Shown here piece by piece: positions 17,739 through 26,432 of a DNA stretch of 64,000 nucleotides. Source of the stretch: Streptomyces sp. NBC_00554 (GTDB taxonomy: Bacteria > Actinomycetota > Actinomycetes > Streptomycetales > Streptomycetaceae); contig NZ_CP107799.1 in assembly GCF_041431135.1 (NCBI RefSeq), forward strand, positions 744,001-808,000, read 5' to 3'. The translations under genes and the position numbers were made by a program. The notes beneath the pieces were generated by a model. The model made no database searches and was not told the DNA's origin. It saw only the letters and a program-made list of their open reading frames with translations. How positions within the stretch are numbered: the first letter of the stretch is position 1; every line of letters begins with the position of its first letter.

Positions 17739-19055
17739 TCAGGGGTTGATGTTCACGAGCCCCGAGCCGTCGTCCAGGCCGGTGCCGGTGTCGTCACCCG
17801 CGTCGCCCGCTTCTTCGCCGGCTCCGGCCTCTTCGCCTGCTCCGGCCTGGTCGTCGCCGGCCGCCGGGTCACTGGCGCTCGCGCTGGGGTCCACCGCACC
17901 GGGGTCTTCCGCACCGGCTCCGGCGTCTCCGGCCGCGTCGCCCGCGCCGAGCGTCGCGCCGACCGCTGCCAGCGCGGTGGTGACGGGCTGGAAGAAGGTC
18001 TCGCCGCCGACGGTGCAGTCTCCGCTGCCGCCGGAGGTCAGGCCGATCGCGCTGCCGTCCTGGGTGAACAGGGAGCCGCCGCTGTCGCCGGGTTCGGCGC
18101 AGACGTCGGTCTGGATGAGCCCGGTGACCGTGCCCTCCGGGTAGTTGACGGTGGCGTCGAGACCGAGGACGGAGCCGTCGAAGAGGCCCGTGGTGCTGCC
18201 CATCCGGAAGACCTGCTGGCCCACGGCGGCTTCGGCGGCCTGGGCGATCTCGACGGTCTGGCCGTCGCCGATGTTGACCACGCTGTTGGCAACGGTGGCC
18301 GGGTCGTCGTACTTGACGAGGGCGAAGTCACCGTCGCCGGGGAAGGTGGCCTGGTCGACCGTGGCGATCGGGGCGCCGTTCTGCGCGTCCGACCACTCGG
18401 CGGCCGCGACACCGCAGTGGCCCGCGGTGAGGAAGGCGGGGGCGCCGTCGCCCGCGGTGACGTTGAAGCCCAGGGAACAGCGGGCGCCGCCGCCGAAGAT
18501 GGCGTCGCCGCCGTCGACGTAGGTCTTGAAGGTGCCCGCGGACTTCGTGATGGTCGCCACGCCCGAGCCGAGGCCCTCGACGGTCGACTCCAGCGTGTCC
18601 CAGCTGCTGCCCGTGACAGTGGAGTCGGCGGTGACGCGGATCTCGTTGGTCTTCGGGTCGACGGACCACGCCGTGCCCGGGATCGTCGCGTCGGCCTTCA
18701 GCGTCGCGGCGGCGGTCTCGAGCGCGTCGGTGCTGTTCTGCACCTGGTTCGGAACCGCGCCGGCAGCCTCGATCTCGTTGATCACATTGCTGTTGTTACC
18801 GACGACGTTGATGATGATCTGCTGGTTGCCCGCGTCGTAGTACGACCCGGCGAAGGCATCACCCAGCTGGGAGGCGAGCTGCGAGGCCAGGTCCGAGACA
18901 TCGGCCGCCTTGAACGTCTTGGCCGTGGCGGTGGCGTCGTCCGAGTCCGACTGGGACGCCATGGCGTTGGGCAGCAGAAGTGCCGCCGCTCCGAGCGCCG
19001 CCACGCTTCCTGCCGCTATTACGGCCTTGCGCTTGGGTATGCGTTTGTGACTCAA
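17739..19055 (-). CDS. Secreted S1 (streptogrisin/alpha-lytic-type) serine protease with acidic tail
   Basis: A 438-aa preproprotease. The TTG at 19055 is chosen because AGGAGG lies 7 bases upstream and the product then begins with a clean signal (SHKRIPKRKAVIAAG plus a hydrophobic core). An alpha-lytic-type propeptide follows (about 45-180). The chymotrypsin-fold domain has the triad H213 (TAGHC), D243 (DGDFALV) and S325 (GDSGGS). After residue 370 comes a 68-residue tail of Ala, Gly, Asp, Glu and Pro with no Lys or Arg, ending GSGLVNINP. No sortase signal is visible. Such tails occur on some Streptomyces S1 proteases but their role is unclear. It faces away from the peptide-export locus, with 677 bases between the two starts. 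Confidence 0.9.
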   Translation of the reverse strand: MSHKRIPKRKAVIAAGSVAALGAAALLLPNAMASQSDSDDATATAKTFKAADVSDLASQLASQLGDAFAGSYYDAGNQQIIINVVGNNSNVINEIEAAGAVPNQVQNSTDALETAAATLKADATIPGTAWSVDPKTNEIRVTADSTVTGSSWDTLESTVEGLGSGVATITKSAGTFKTYVDGGDAIFGGGARCSLGFNVTAGDGAPAFLTAGHCGVAAAEWSDAQNGAPIATVDQATFPGDGDFALVKYDDPATVANSVVNIGDGQTVEIAQAAEAAVGQQVFRMGSTTGLFDGSVLGLDATVNYPEGTVTGLIQTDVCAEPGDSGGSLFTQDGSAIGLTSGGSGDCTVGGETFFQPVTTALAAVGATLGAGDAAGDAGAGAEDPGAVDPSASASDPAAGDDQAGAGEEAGAGEEAGDAGDDTGTGLDDGSGLVNINP

Positions 19056-19732
19056 CTTCTGACCTCCTGGGGACGGGGTCCGTTGCCACCGTCTTGCAGC
19101 TGAACTGGGGGGCGCCTGGATGCCTGTTGATACGCACGCGTCACACGGGGTGTTCAACTGCCTTTACAAATGGCAGGAGTTAGGCAGGCCAAAGGCGTGG
19201 ATTGCGAGGCAATCGCACCTTTACGTACGCACATCTCGGCCGAGGGGCCATGGCAACGAGCCGCACAGCACACTCTGCGAGCACTCGGTCACACCCCGTC
19301 GACAGCACTGACCGGAATCCTGGCTTCGGGGAATCTGCACACCGAATACGCAACGAAGTCACCGCGTGCGAAGGATCTCCACAGGGGGCAGGGGCACGCG
19401 GGGCCATTGGGGCGGGAGTGTCCCGTTCGGGAAGCGGGTGGCAACCGCATGTACGCGGCGTTGACGCGCGGCATGTGAAGAAGTCGCCATCGAACAGTGC
19501 GTGCTCCTGCACGGATGACCGGATCTGGCGCTCAATTGCCCTGGTGAGAGCGTCGGTTGATTGGATGCGTGCCACGGCAGCGTGCTTTGATCCGTTGCAC
19601 CGCGGGGGTCACGGGTCACTCCGGGGGCTTCCGGAAACGGGTGCCTGACGCCTGCGGCCGCGGCCGACCATCTGTCCCCAGAGGGGGCCGCTCTCCCCCC
19701 TTATGAATACGCATACGAAGGGAAGTTCCATC
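19056..19732. other. Long intergenic region between protease and peptide precursor
   Basis: 677 bases with visibly lower GC than the flanking genes. It must carry the divergent promoters of the protease and the precursor. A small hairpin (GATTGC/GCAATC, 19200-19205 and 19209-19214) is present. Open frames here show no SD, no family motif and no strong third-position bias, so no gene is called. A small RNA cannot be excluded. Confidence 0.5.
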
Positions 19733-19948
19733 ATGAACTCCACCCCCCAGGTTGCCACCGCCGAGATCTCGGACGCCGACCTCGACGCCGTTTCGGGCGG
19801 CCTGTCCCTGAACGCCGTTGGCACCGTCACGGGCCTCGTTGACTCGGTTGTCCCGGTCTCCGGCCTCGTGGGCACGGTCGTCGGCACGGTCGAGGGTGTG
19901 ACCGGCCTGAACACCGCCCCGGTCACCGGCCTGGTTGCCGGTCTCTGA
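19733..19948 (+). CDS. Double-glycine-leader secreted peptide precursor
   Basis: A 71-aa precursor. The ATG at 19733 is chosen because GAAGGGAAG precedes it at good distance; an in-frame ATG at 19703 has no SD. The 23-residue leader (ISDADLDAVSGG at its end) is the classic double-glycine type, acidic and with the hydrophobic spacing recognised by C39 peptidases. The predicted 48-residue core (LSLNAVGTVTGLV...) has no Cys, Lys, Arg or aromatic residues, one Asp and one Glu, and is rich in Val, Gly, Thr and Leu. It contains four units TVTGLV, PVSGLV, TVEGVT and PVTGLV, 10-11 residues apart. The export genes follow directly. Peptides of this kind are sometimes labelled lantipeptide, but no lanthionine synthetase is present. 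Antimicrobial, signalling or structural roles are all open. Confidence 0.85.
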   Translation: MNSTPQVATAEISDADLDAVSGGLSLNAVGTVTGLVDSVVPVSGLVGTVVGTVEGVTGLNTAPVTGLVAGL

Positions 19949-19966
19949 TCGCATTTCATGCCGCTG

Positions 19967-19997
19967 AGTCCCGGAACCAATCCATGGTTCCGGGACT
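19967..19997 (+). terminator. Perfect 13-bp hairpin between precursor and export genes
   Basis: Arms 19967-19979 (AGTCCCGGAACCA) and 19985-19997 are exact complements around a 5-base loop, 19 bases after the precursor stop and with no U-tract. It could act as an attenuator or RNA-stabilising element that keeps precursor mRNA more abundant than mRNA for the transport genes, a common arrangement in bacteriocin operons. Confidence 0.65.
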
Positions 19998-20038
19998 CTC
20001 GGGTGCCGTAAATCTCTCGAACAGGTGAGGGAAGTCCC

Positions 20039-20848
20039 GTGCAGTTCCGCCAACAGGCCCTCGCCAAGCTCCAATCACCGGATGAACTCGACCTTCCGGT
20101 GCGCTTCGCCCGTCCTCAGGGCTGGCTCGTCCTGTCCGTGACGGTCGTCGTCATGGCCGCGGCCTCCGTCTGGGCCGTGACGGGAACTGTGGCGTCCACG
20201 GTCAGCGCGCCCGCCATCCTCACGCACGGTGAGGGCAGTTACGTGCTGCAGAGCCCGGTCGCCGGGCAGGTCACCGCGGTCCTCGCCAAGGAGGGCGTAC
20301 GGCTCGCCGCGAACGCCCCCGTGCTGCAGGTCCGTACGGCGGAGGGCGAGACGGCGGTCGTCCGCACCGTGGCCGCTGGGCGCATCACCGCGCTCGCCGC
20401 CACCATCGGCGCGATCATCTCGACCGGCGCGAACGTCGCGGCCGTGGAGAAGGTCGCCCACGCCGGCGATCCGCTGTACGCGACGGTGTACGTCCCCGCC
20501 GAGAACGCCGCCACGATCCCCGAGAACGCGTCCGTCGATCTCACCGTCCAGTCGGTGCCGACCCAGCAGTACGGGGTGCTGCGCGGCCATGTGAAGGCGG
20601 TGGACCGGACCGTGCAGACCCAGCAGCAGATCGCCGCGTTCCTCGGGGACAGCCAGCTGGGCGAGCAGTTCACGAAGGACGGCAGGCCGGTGGCCGTCCT
20701 GGTCCGTCTCGACCCCAGGTCCAGTACGAAGAGCGGCCTCAAGTGGTCCTCGGCGGACGGGCCGCCGTTCGAGCTGACTTCCATGACCCTGGCCACGGGC
20801 TCGATCCGGCTGGCCGACCAGCGCCCCGCCGATTGGCTCCTCCCGTGA
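20039..20848 (+). CDS. HlyD-like membrane fusion protein of NHLM-type peptide exporter
   Basis: A 269-aa protein with an N-terminal cytoplasmic stretch, one transmembrane helix (GWLVLSVTVVVMAAASVWAV, about 31-50) and a periplasm-facing HlyD/biotinyl-lipoyl-like region. ILTHGEGSYVLQSPVAGQVTAV is the first half of the lipoyl hairpin and VAAGRITALAATIGAIISTG the second. This is the family of secretion proteins that accompany NHLM/NHLP bacteriocin ABC exporters. It would link the two ABC subunits into one exporter. The start is GTG with GTGAGGGAAG upstream. Its stop overlaps the next start as GTGA, so the two are translationally coupled. Confidence 0.85.
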   Translation: MQFRQQALAKLQSPDELDLPVRFARPQGWLVLSVTVVVMAAASVWAVTGTVASTVSAPAILTHGEGSYVLQSPVAGQVTAVLAKEGVRLAANAPVLQVRTAEGETAVVRTVAAGRITALAATIGAIISTGANVAAVEKVAHAGDPLYATVYVPAENAATIPENASVDLTVQSVPTQQYGVLRGHVKAVDRTVQTQQQIAAFLGDSQLGEQFTKDGRPVAVLVRLDPRSSTKSGLKWSSADGPPFELTSMTLATGSIRLADQRPADWLLP

Positions 20849-23067
20849 CCGCCGCACAGGACACCCGCGGCAGACGCCGCGCCAACGCGCCGAAGCGCCC
20901 GGTCCCCAAGGGCAAGGGGAAGACCGTCCGTACCCCCACCGTGCTCCAGATGGAGGCCGTGGAGTGCGGCGCGGCCTCCCTCGCCATGGTGCTCGGCCAC
21001 TACGGGCGGCACATCCCCCTCGAAGAGCTGCGCATCGCCTGCGGTGTCTCCCGCGACGGGTCGCGCGCCAGCAACCTGCTCAAAGCGGCGCGCAGTTACG
21101 GCCTGACGGCCAAGGGCATGCAGATGGACACGGCTGCGCTCGCCGAAGTACGGGCGCCCGCGATCCTGTTCTGGGAGTTCAACCACTACGTCGTCTACGA
21201 CGGCATGGGGCGCCGCTTCGGGCGGCGCGGCGTACACATCAACGACCCCGGCAAGGGCCGCCGGTTCGTGCCGATGGAGGACTTCGACACCAGCTTCACC
21301 GGCGTCGCCCTGGTCATGGAGCCGGGCCCCGACTTCCACCGGGGCGGCCGCAAGCCGGGCGTCCTGGGCGCCATGCCGGCCCGGCTGCGCGGGACGTCGG
21401 GCACGATGCCCGCGGCCGTCCTCGCGAGTCTGCTCCTGGTCGTGGTCGGCGCCGCGGTGCCCGCGCTCAGCCGAACGTACATCGACAGCTACCTCATCGG
21501 CGGCCAGTCCTCACTGCTCGGCGTGCTGTTCGCCTCGATGGGCGCCTCGGTGGCACTGACCGTGGTGCTGACCTGGCTCCAGCAGGCGAACCTGCTGCGC
21601 GGCCGCATCATCTCCTCGACGCTCTCCAGCGCACGGTTCCTGCGCCATCTGCTGCGGCTGCCGGTCACCTTCTTCTCCCAGCGCAGCCCGGCCGACCTGG
21701 TGCAGCGACTCCAGTCCAACGACGCGGTGGCCGAGACGCTGTCCCGAGACCTCGCGGCGGCCGGTGTGGACGCGGTCGTGGTCGTGCTCTACGCGGTACT
21801 CCTCTATACGTACGACCCGCAGCTCACGGCCGTGGGCATCGGCGTCGCGCTGCTCAACGTGGTCGCGATGCGGGTGGTGATCCGGCTGCGCTCGACCCGC
21901 ACGGCCAAGCTGCGTGCTGACAGCGCGCGGCTCACCAACACGGCGTACAGCGGGCTCCAGTTGATCGAGACGATGAAGGCCACCGGCGGCGAGGACGGCT
22001 ACTTCCGCAAGTGGGCCGGGCAGCACGCGACCACCCTGGAGGAGGAGCAGCGTCTCGGTGTGCCGAGCGCCTGGCTGGGCGTGGTCGCGCCGATGCTCGC
22101 GACGCTCAACAGCGCGCTGATCCTGTGGATCGGCGGTATGCGGGCCATCGAGGGAGGCATCTCGGTCGGTCTGCTCGTCGCCTTCCAGGCCCTGGTGACC
22201 CGCTTCACCGCGCCGATCACCCGCCTCAACGGCGTCGCGGGCCGCATCCAGGACTTCGCGGCCGACGTCGCCCGCCTCAAGGACGTCGAGAACTTCCAGG
22301 CGGACCCGCTGTACGACCGCCACGGCACCGGCGATTCCACCCGCCGCCTGCACGGCCATGTCGAGCTGGAGAACATCACGTTCGGCTACAGCCCGCTCGA
22401 CAAACCGCTGCTCACCGGCTTCTCCCTGACGGTCGGCCCGGGCCAGCAGGTGGCCCTGGTCGGCGGCTCGGGCAGCGGCAAGTCGACGGTGTCCCGCCTG
22501 ATCTCGGGCCTGTACGCCCCCTGGGAAGGGACGATCCGCATCGACGGCCAGCGCCTGGAGGACATCCCGCGCGGCGCCCTCGCCTCCTCCGTCTCCTTCG
22601 TCGACCAGGACGTCTTCCTCTTCGAGGGGACGGTCCGCGACAACGTGGCGCTGTGGGACCCGTCGATCCCCGACGAGGCGGTCGTCGCGGCGCTTGAGGA
22701 CGCGGCACTGTACGACGTGGTGACGCGCCGCCCCGGCGGTATCCAGAGCCGGGTCGAGCAGGACGGCCGGAACTTCTCCGGCGGCCAGCGTCAACGCCTG
22801 GAGATCGCACGGGCGTTGGTGCGCAGGCCCAGCATCCTGGTGCTCGACGAGGTGACCAGCGCGCTGGACGCGGAGACCGAGCAGACCGTCATCGACAACC
22901 TGCGCAAGCGCGGCTGCGCCTGTGTGGTGATCGCGCACCGGCTCAGCACGGTGCGCGACAGCGACGAGATCGTCGTACTGCAGCACGGCACGATCGTGGA
23001 ACGCGGGCGGCACGACGCCCTGGTGGCGGCCGGCGGTCCGTACGCCGAGCTGGTCAAGGAGCGATGA
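20845..23067 (+). CDS. NHLM-type peptidase/permease/ATPase ABC exporter (C39)
   Basis: A 740-aa bifunctional exporter. The N-terminal C39 peptidase domain has C41 (VECGAASLAMVL), H114 (FNHYVVYDG) and D134 (INDPGKG), the full catalytic set for cleaving after a double-glycine. A six-helix ABC transmembrane domain follows (about 190-470). The nucleotide-binding domain has Walker A GGSGSGKST, signature FSGGQRQRLEIAR, Walker B ILVLDEVTSALD and the H-loop IAHRLST. It should remove the leader of the 71-aa peptide and export the core. The start is a GTG overlapping the preceding stop. The next exporter gene begins one base after its stop. Confidence 0.93.
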   Translation: MTAAQDTRGRRRANAPKRPVPKGKGKTVRTPTVLQMEAVECGAASLAMVLGHYGRHIPLEELRIACGVSRDGSRASNLLKAARSYGLTAKGMQMDTAALAEVRAPAILFWEFNHYVVYDGMGRRFGRRGVHINDPGKGRRFVPMEDFDTSFTGVALVMEPGPDFHRGGRKPGVLGAMPARLRGTSGTMPAAVLASLLLVVVGAAVPALSRTYIDSYLIGGQSSLLGVLFASMGASVALTVVLTWLQQANLLRGRIISSTLSSARFLRHLLRLPVTFFSQRSPADLVQRLQSNDAVAETLSRDLAAAGVDAVVVVLYAVLLYTYDPQLTAVGIGVALLNVVAMRVVIRLRSTRTAKLRADSARLTNTAYSGLQLIETMKATGGEDGYFRKWAGQHATTLEEEQRLGVPSAWLGVVAPMLATLNSALILWIGGMRAIEGGISVGLLVAFQALVTRFTAPITRLNGVAGRIQDFAADVARLKDVENFQADPLYDRHGTGDSTRRLHGHVELENITFGYSPLDKPLLTGFSLTVGPGQQVALVGGSGSGKSTVSRLISGLYAPWEGTIRIDGQRLEDIPRGALASSVSFVDQDVFLFEGTVRDNVALWDPSIPDEAVVAALEDAALYDVVTRRPGGIQSRVEQDGRNFSGGQRQRLEIARALVRRPSILVLDEVTSALDAETEQTVIDNLRKRGCACVVIAHRLSTVRDSDEIVVLQHGTIVERGRHDALVAAGGPYAELVKER

Positions 23068-23068
23068 G

Positions 23069-25885
23069 ATGACCACGGTCAACGAGGGCGACCTCGTCCT
23101 CGGCGCGCTGGGCGGCATGGGCACGCCGATCGACTGCTCCACTCTCAACCGCCTTGATCTGGAAGGCCCGCAGGTCCTGTGGCTCGTCGCGGCGGGCACC
23201 ATGGACCTGTTCGCGGTGGACGCCGTACAGCAGGGCCACTGGCACCACCTCGGCCGCCTCGAAGCGGGCTCCCTGCTGCTCGGCCCGGTCACCGGCCCCC
23301 AACACACCCTGGTCGGGCGGCCGTTGCGCGACTGCGTGGTGCGCCGCATCGGGCTGCGCGAGCTGTACCAGCAGCCCGACACCCAGACCTGGTCGTACGA
23401 CGAGTACGGCAACGCCCAGTACGTACCGCCGACTTCGAGCCCGCTGGAATACGCCCTCGCCCTGGGCGTCGGCCGCAGCCTCTCCATCCTCTTCCAGGCG
23501 CCGATGGCCCATGAGAACGCCGCCGCGCTCACGGACGACGACGTCTTCTGGATGCAGGTGCCGCCCGGCAGTGTGCAGTACGGCTCCCTGTACGGGGCGG
23601 AGGCGGCGGCCGACCTGCTGATGGACTCCGGTGTCTGGCAGCGCATGGTCGACCAGCAGTACCGGCTCCTCACCACACTCGACCGCTGGATCGAGCGGTT
23701 GGAGTCGCGCCACGAGGACCGTACGGCGGCGGGTATCAAGGCGGGCGAGGCCGTCCGCGCGCAGGCCGACCGGACCCTCCTCGCGTCGATCGGCAAGCAG
23801 TCGGCGAAGCGTCCGACGGCCGCCGACGCGGACGCCACGTACGCGGCCTGCAAACTGGTCGCGGGCGCGGCCGGCATCACCCTCGCGGAGGCCATGCAGA
23901 GCGGAGCGGAGAGCGACCGGCTCGACCCGGTCGAGCGGATCGCGATCGCCTCGCGCGTCCGCACCCGTGCCGTACGTCTCGACGGGCGTTGGTGGCACGA
24001 CAACATCGGCCCGCTGGTGGGCCACCGTGCCGTGTCGGGCTCACCGGTGGCGCTGCTGTGGCGGCGCGGCGGATACGTCGCCGTACAGCCGTCCTCCGGG
24101 CGGGAGACCCCGGTCGAGAAGGCCAACGCGGGCGAGTACGAACCGCAGGCCACGATGTTCTACCGTCCGCTGCCCGAGCGGAAGCTGAGCCCGCTGCGGC
24201 TGATGAGGTTCTGCCTCCAGGGCACCGGCGGCGACATGCGCAACCTCGCCATCAGCGGTCTGGTGACCGTGGCCATCGGCGCGATCGTGCCGATCGCCAC
24301 CGGCAAGGTGCTCGGCGAGTACGTGCCGAAGGCCCAGCACAGTCTCATCGTGCAGGTCTGTCTCGCCATCATGATCACCAGCGTGGTGTCGGCGGCGTTC
24401 ATGCTGCTGCAGAACCTCACCATCCTGCGGCTGGAGGGCCGGATCGAGGCGACGCTCCAGCCGGCCGTCTGGGACCGGCTGCTGCGCCTGCCCACGAAGT
24501 TCTTCACCTCCCGCTCCACCGGTGAACTGGCCAGCGCCGCCATGGGCATCAGCGCGATCCGCCGCCTTCTCGCGGGCGTCGGTCCGACACTCGCGCAGGC
24601 GGGCACGATCGGCGCGATGAACCTGGGCCTGCTGCTCTGGTACAGCGTCCCTATGGCGCTGGCCGCGATCGGCATGCTCGTCGTCATCGCTGCCGGGTTC
24701 CTGGGGCTCGGCCTGTGGCAGGTGCGCTGGCAGCGCCGTCTGGTCGTGCTCAGCAACAAGCTCAACAACCAGGCCTTCCAGACCCTGCGCGGCCTGCCCA
24801 AGCTGCGGGTCGCGGCGGCCGAGAACTACGCGTACGCCGCCTGGGCGGGCGAGTTCGCGCGCAGCCGTGAGCTCCAGCAGAAGGTCGGCCGGATCAAGAA
24901 CCTGACGACGGTGATGGGGGCGGTGTATCTGCCGCTCTGCTCCCTGCTGATGTTCATGCTGCTCGCGGGCCCGGCACGCGACTCACTGTCGGCCGCCGAG
25001 TTCCTCACCTTCAACACCTCGATGACGATGCTGCTCACCTCGGTCACCTCGATCACTGGCGCGTTCGTCTCGGCCGCGGCCGCGCTGCCGATGTTCGAGG
25101 AGATCAAGCCGGTGTTCGACGCGACACCCGAGGTGCGCGTGGCGAGCACCCGCCCCGGGGTTCTGTCCGGCGGGCTCGAAGCCCGAGGGCTCTCCTTCCG
25201 TTACTCCGACGACGGCCCGCTCGTCCTCGACGACGTGTCCTTCGACATCAGGCCGGGCGAGTTCGTGGCGATCGTCGGGCCCAGCGGCTGCGGCAAGTCC
25301 ACCCTGCTGCGGCTGCTCATCGGCTTCGACAAGCCCGTCTCGGGCAGCGTCCTGTACGACGGCCAGGACCTGGCGGCCCTCGACCAGTCCGCCGTGCGCC
25401 GCCAGTGCGGTGTCGTGCTCCAGCACGCGCAGCCCTTCACCGGCTCGATCCTGGACTGCATCTGCGGCACCGAGCCGTACACGCCGGAGGAGGCGATGGC
25501 GGCGGCCGAGATGGCGGGCCTCGCCGAGGACATCAAGCGCATGCCGATGGGCCTGCACACCATCGTCTCGGGCAGCGGCGCGGTCTCCGGCGGCCAGCGC
25601 CAGCGCCTGATGATCGCCCAGGCGCTGATACGCCGCCCCCGCATCCTCTTCTTCGACGAGGCGACCAGCGCCCTGGACAACGAGACACAGCGCACGGTCA
25701 TCGAGAGCACCCGGGCGCTCAACGCCACCCGGGTCGTGATCGCGCACCGCCTGTCCACCGTGATGGACGCGGACCGCGTCATCGTGATGGAGGACGGCAA
25801 GGTGGCCCAGCAGGGCCCGCCCGCGCAGCTCCTCGCGGACACCGGCGGCCGGCTGCACGAACTGGTGCGGAGGCAGATGCGGTGA
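23069..25885 (+). CDS. NHLM-type permease/ATPase ABC exporter subunit
   Basis: A 938-aa second ABC subunit. Its first 350 residues carry a domain with no peptidase residues (LWLVAAGTMDLFAVD..., resembling a cyclic-nucleotide-binding-like fold) instead of C39. The transmembrane domain covers about 390-660. The ATPase has Walker A GPSGCGKST, signature VSGGQRQRLMIAQ, Walker B ILFFDEATSALD and H-loop IAHRLSTV. In NHLM systems this subunit pairs with the peptidase-bearing one as a heterodimer. Gene order precursor, HlyD, peptidase-ABC, ABC is the complete minimal export set. The gene ends 4 bases before the convergent SRPBCC gene. Confidence 0.92.
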   Translation: MTTVNEGDLVLGALGGMGTPIDCSTLNRLDLEGPQVLWLVAAGTMDLFAVDAVQQGHWHHLGRLEAGSLLLGPVTGPQHTLVGRPLRDCVVRRIGLRELYQQPDTQTWSYDEYGNAQYVPPTSSPLEYALALGVGRSLSILFQAPMAHENAAALTDDDVFWMQVPPGSVQYGSLYGAEAAADLLMDSGVWQRMVDQQYRLLTTLDRWIERLESRHEDRTAAGIKAGEAVRAQADRTLLASIGKQSAKRPTAADADATYAACKLVAGAAGITLAEAMQSGAESDRLDPVERIAIASRVRTRAVRLDGRWWHDNIGPLVGHRAVSGSPVALLWRRGGYVAVQPSSGRETPVEKANAGEYEPQATMFYRPLPERKLSPLRLMRFCLQGTGGDMRNLAISGLVTVAIGAIVPIATGKVLGEYVPKAQHSLIVQVCLAIMITSVVSAAFMLLQNLTILRLEGRIEATLQPAVWDRLLRLPTKFFTSRSTGELASAAMGISAIRRLLAGVGPTLAQAGTIGAMNLGLLLWYSVPMALAAIGMLVVIAAGFLGLGLWQVRWQRRLVVLSNKLNNQAFQTLRGLPKLRVAAAENYAYAAWAGEFARSRELQQKVGRIKNLTTVMGAVYLPLCSLLMFMLLAGPARDSLSAAEFLTFNTSMTMLLTSVTSITGAFVSAAAALPMFEEIKPVFDATPEVRVASTRPGVLSGGLEARGLSFRYSDDGPLVLDDVSFDIRPGEFVAIVGPSGCGKSTLLRLLIGFDKPVSGSVLYDGQDLAALDQSAVRRQCGVVLQHAQPFTGSILDCICGTEPYTPEEAMAAAEMAGLAEDIKRMPMGLHTIVSGSGAVSGGQRQRLMIAQALIRRPRILFFDEATSALDNETQRTVIESTRALNATRVVIAHRLSTVMDADRVIVMEDGKVAQQGPPAQLLADTGGRLHELVRRQMR

Positions 25886-25889
25886 GGAG

Positions 25890-26426
25890 TCAGCCGTGCC
25901 CGGGGACCGGGGCTCCGGAAGGGATCCCGGCCTCGATGTACCGGCGGTAGATCTCCTGCCAGGGGGCGGCGCTCCCGGCGTGCGGCCCCTCGTGCTCCTC
26001 GCCGCGCGCGTGTGCGTCGAGGGCGCCGAGGCACACCTCCCACCCGGCACCGTTACGAGCGGCGGTGTTCTCGGCCTCCAGGACGTTGGTGAGCGTGAAC
26101 CGGGTGCGCTTGTCGTCCAGGGCCTCCAGGTCGAAGTGGAGTTCGTCGCCGCCCCACTCGAAGGAGAGGTGCCGGGGCGCGTCGACGGCGATGACCCGGC
26201 CCGTGGACTCCGGCATGTTCGGGTCGCCGCTGAAGGTGACGGTCCCGCCGGGGCGCAGATCGATCTCGGCGCGGGAGGGGAACCAGTGGACCAGTTCGTC
26301 GGGGTCGGTCACGAACTGCCAGACGCGGTCGACGGGGTGGTCGTAGGTCCGGGTGAAGCGGACGGCGGGGCGGCCGTCGTCGAGGGTGAGGTAGGTGCCG
26401 GTGGGGGCGGGGGATTCGGCGGACAT
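25890..26426 (-). CDS. SRPBCC (AHSA1-like) domain protein
   Basis: A 178-aa protein of the START/Bet v1-like superfamily. FTRTYDHPVDRVWQFVTDPDELVHWFP is the typical first helix region of AHSA1-type proteins. LRPGGTVTFSG, LSFEWGG and RFTLTNVLE form the sheet, and GWEVCLGALDAH forms the final helix. Such proteins bind hydrophobic ligands and are very often encoded with an ArsR-type repressor, as here (6 bases downstream of it). Ligand and process are unknown. Confidence 0.85.
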   Translation of the reverse strand: MSAESPAPTGTYLTLDDGRPAVRFTRTYDHPVDRVWQFVTDPDELVHWFPSRAEIDLRPGGTVTFSGDPNMPESTGRVIAVDAPRHLSFEWGGDELHFDLEALDDKRTRFTLTNVLEAENTAARNGAGWEVCLGALDAHARGEEHEGPHAGSAAPWQEIYRRYIEAGIPSGAPVPGHG

Positions 26427-26432
26427 GGTGGC

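Noticed and set aside
19202..19648. 148-codon frame in the intergenic region before the peptide precursor
   Set aside because: No SD, no hydrophobic or domain pattern, and no clear third-position bias; kept as an intergenic region.
19733..19948. Class II lanthipeptide precursor
   Set aside because: The double-glycine leader fits, but the core has no Cys and no LanM, LanB/C or LanKC gene is visible within the surrounding 10 kb. It is described only as an exported peptide.
21511..24153. 880-codon antisense frame across the two ABC exporter genes
   Set aside because: It spans two confirmed genes in opposite orientation with no SD or domain; an artefact of high GC.
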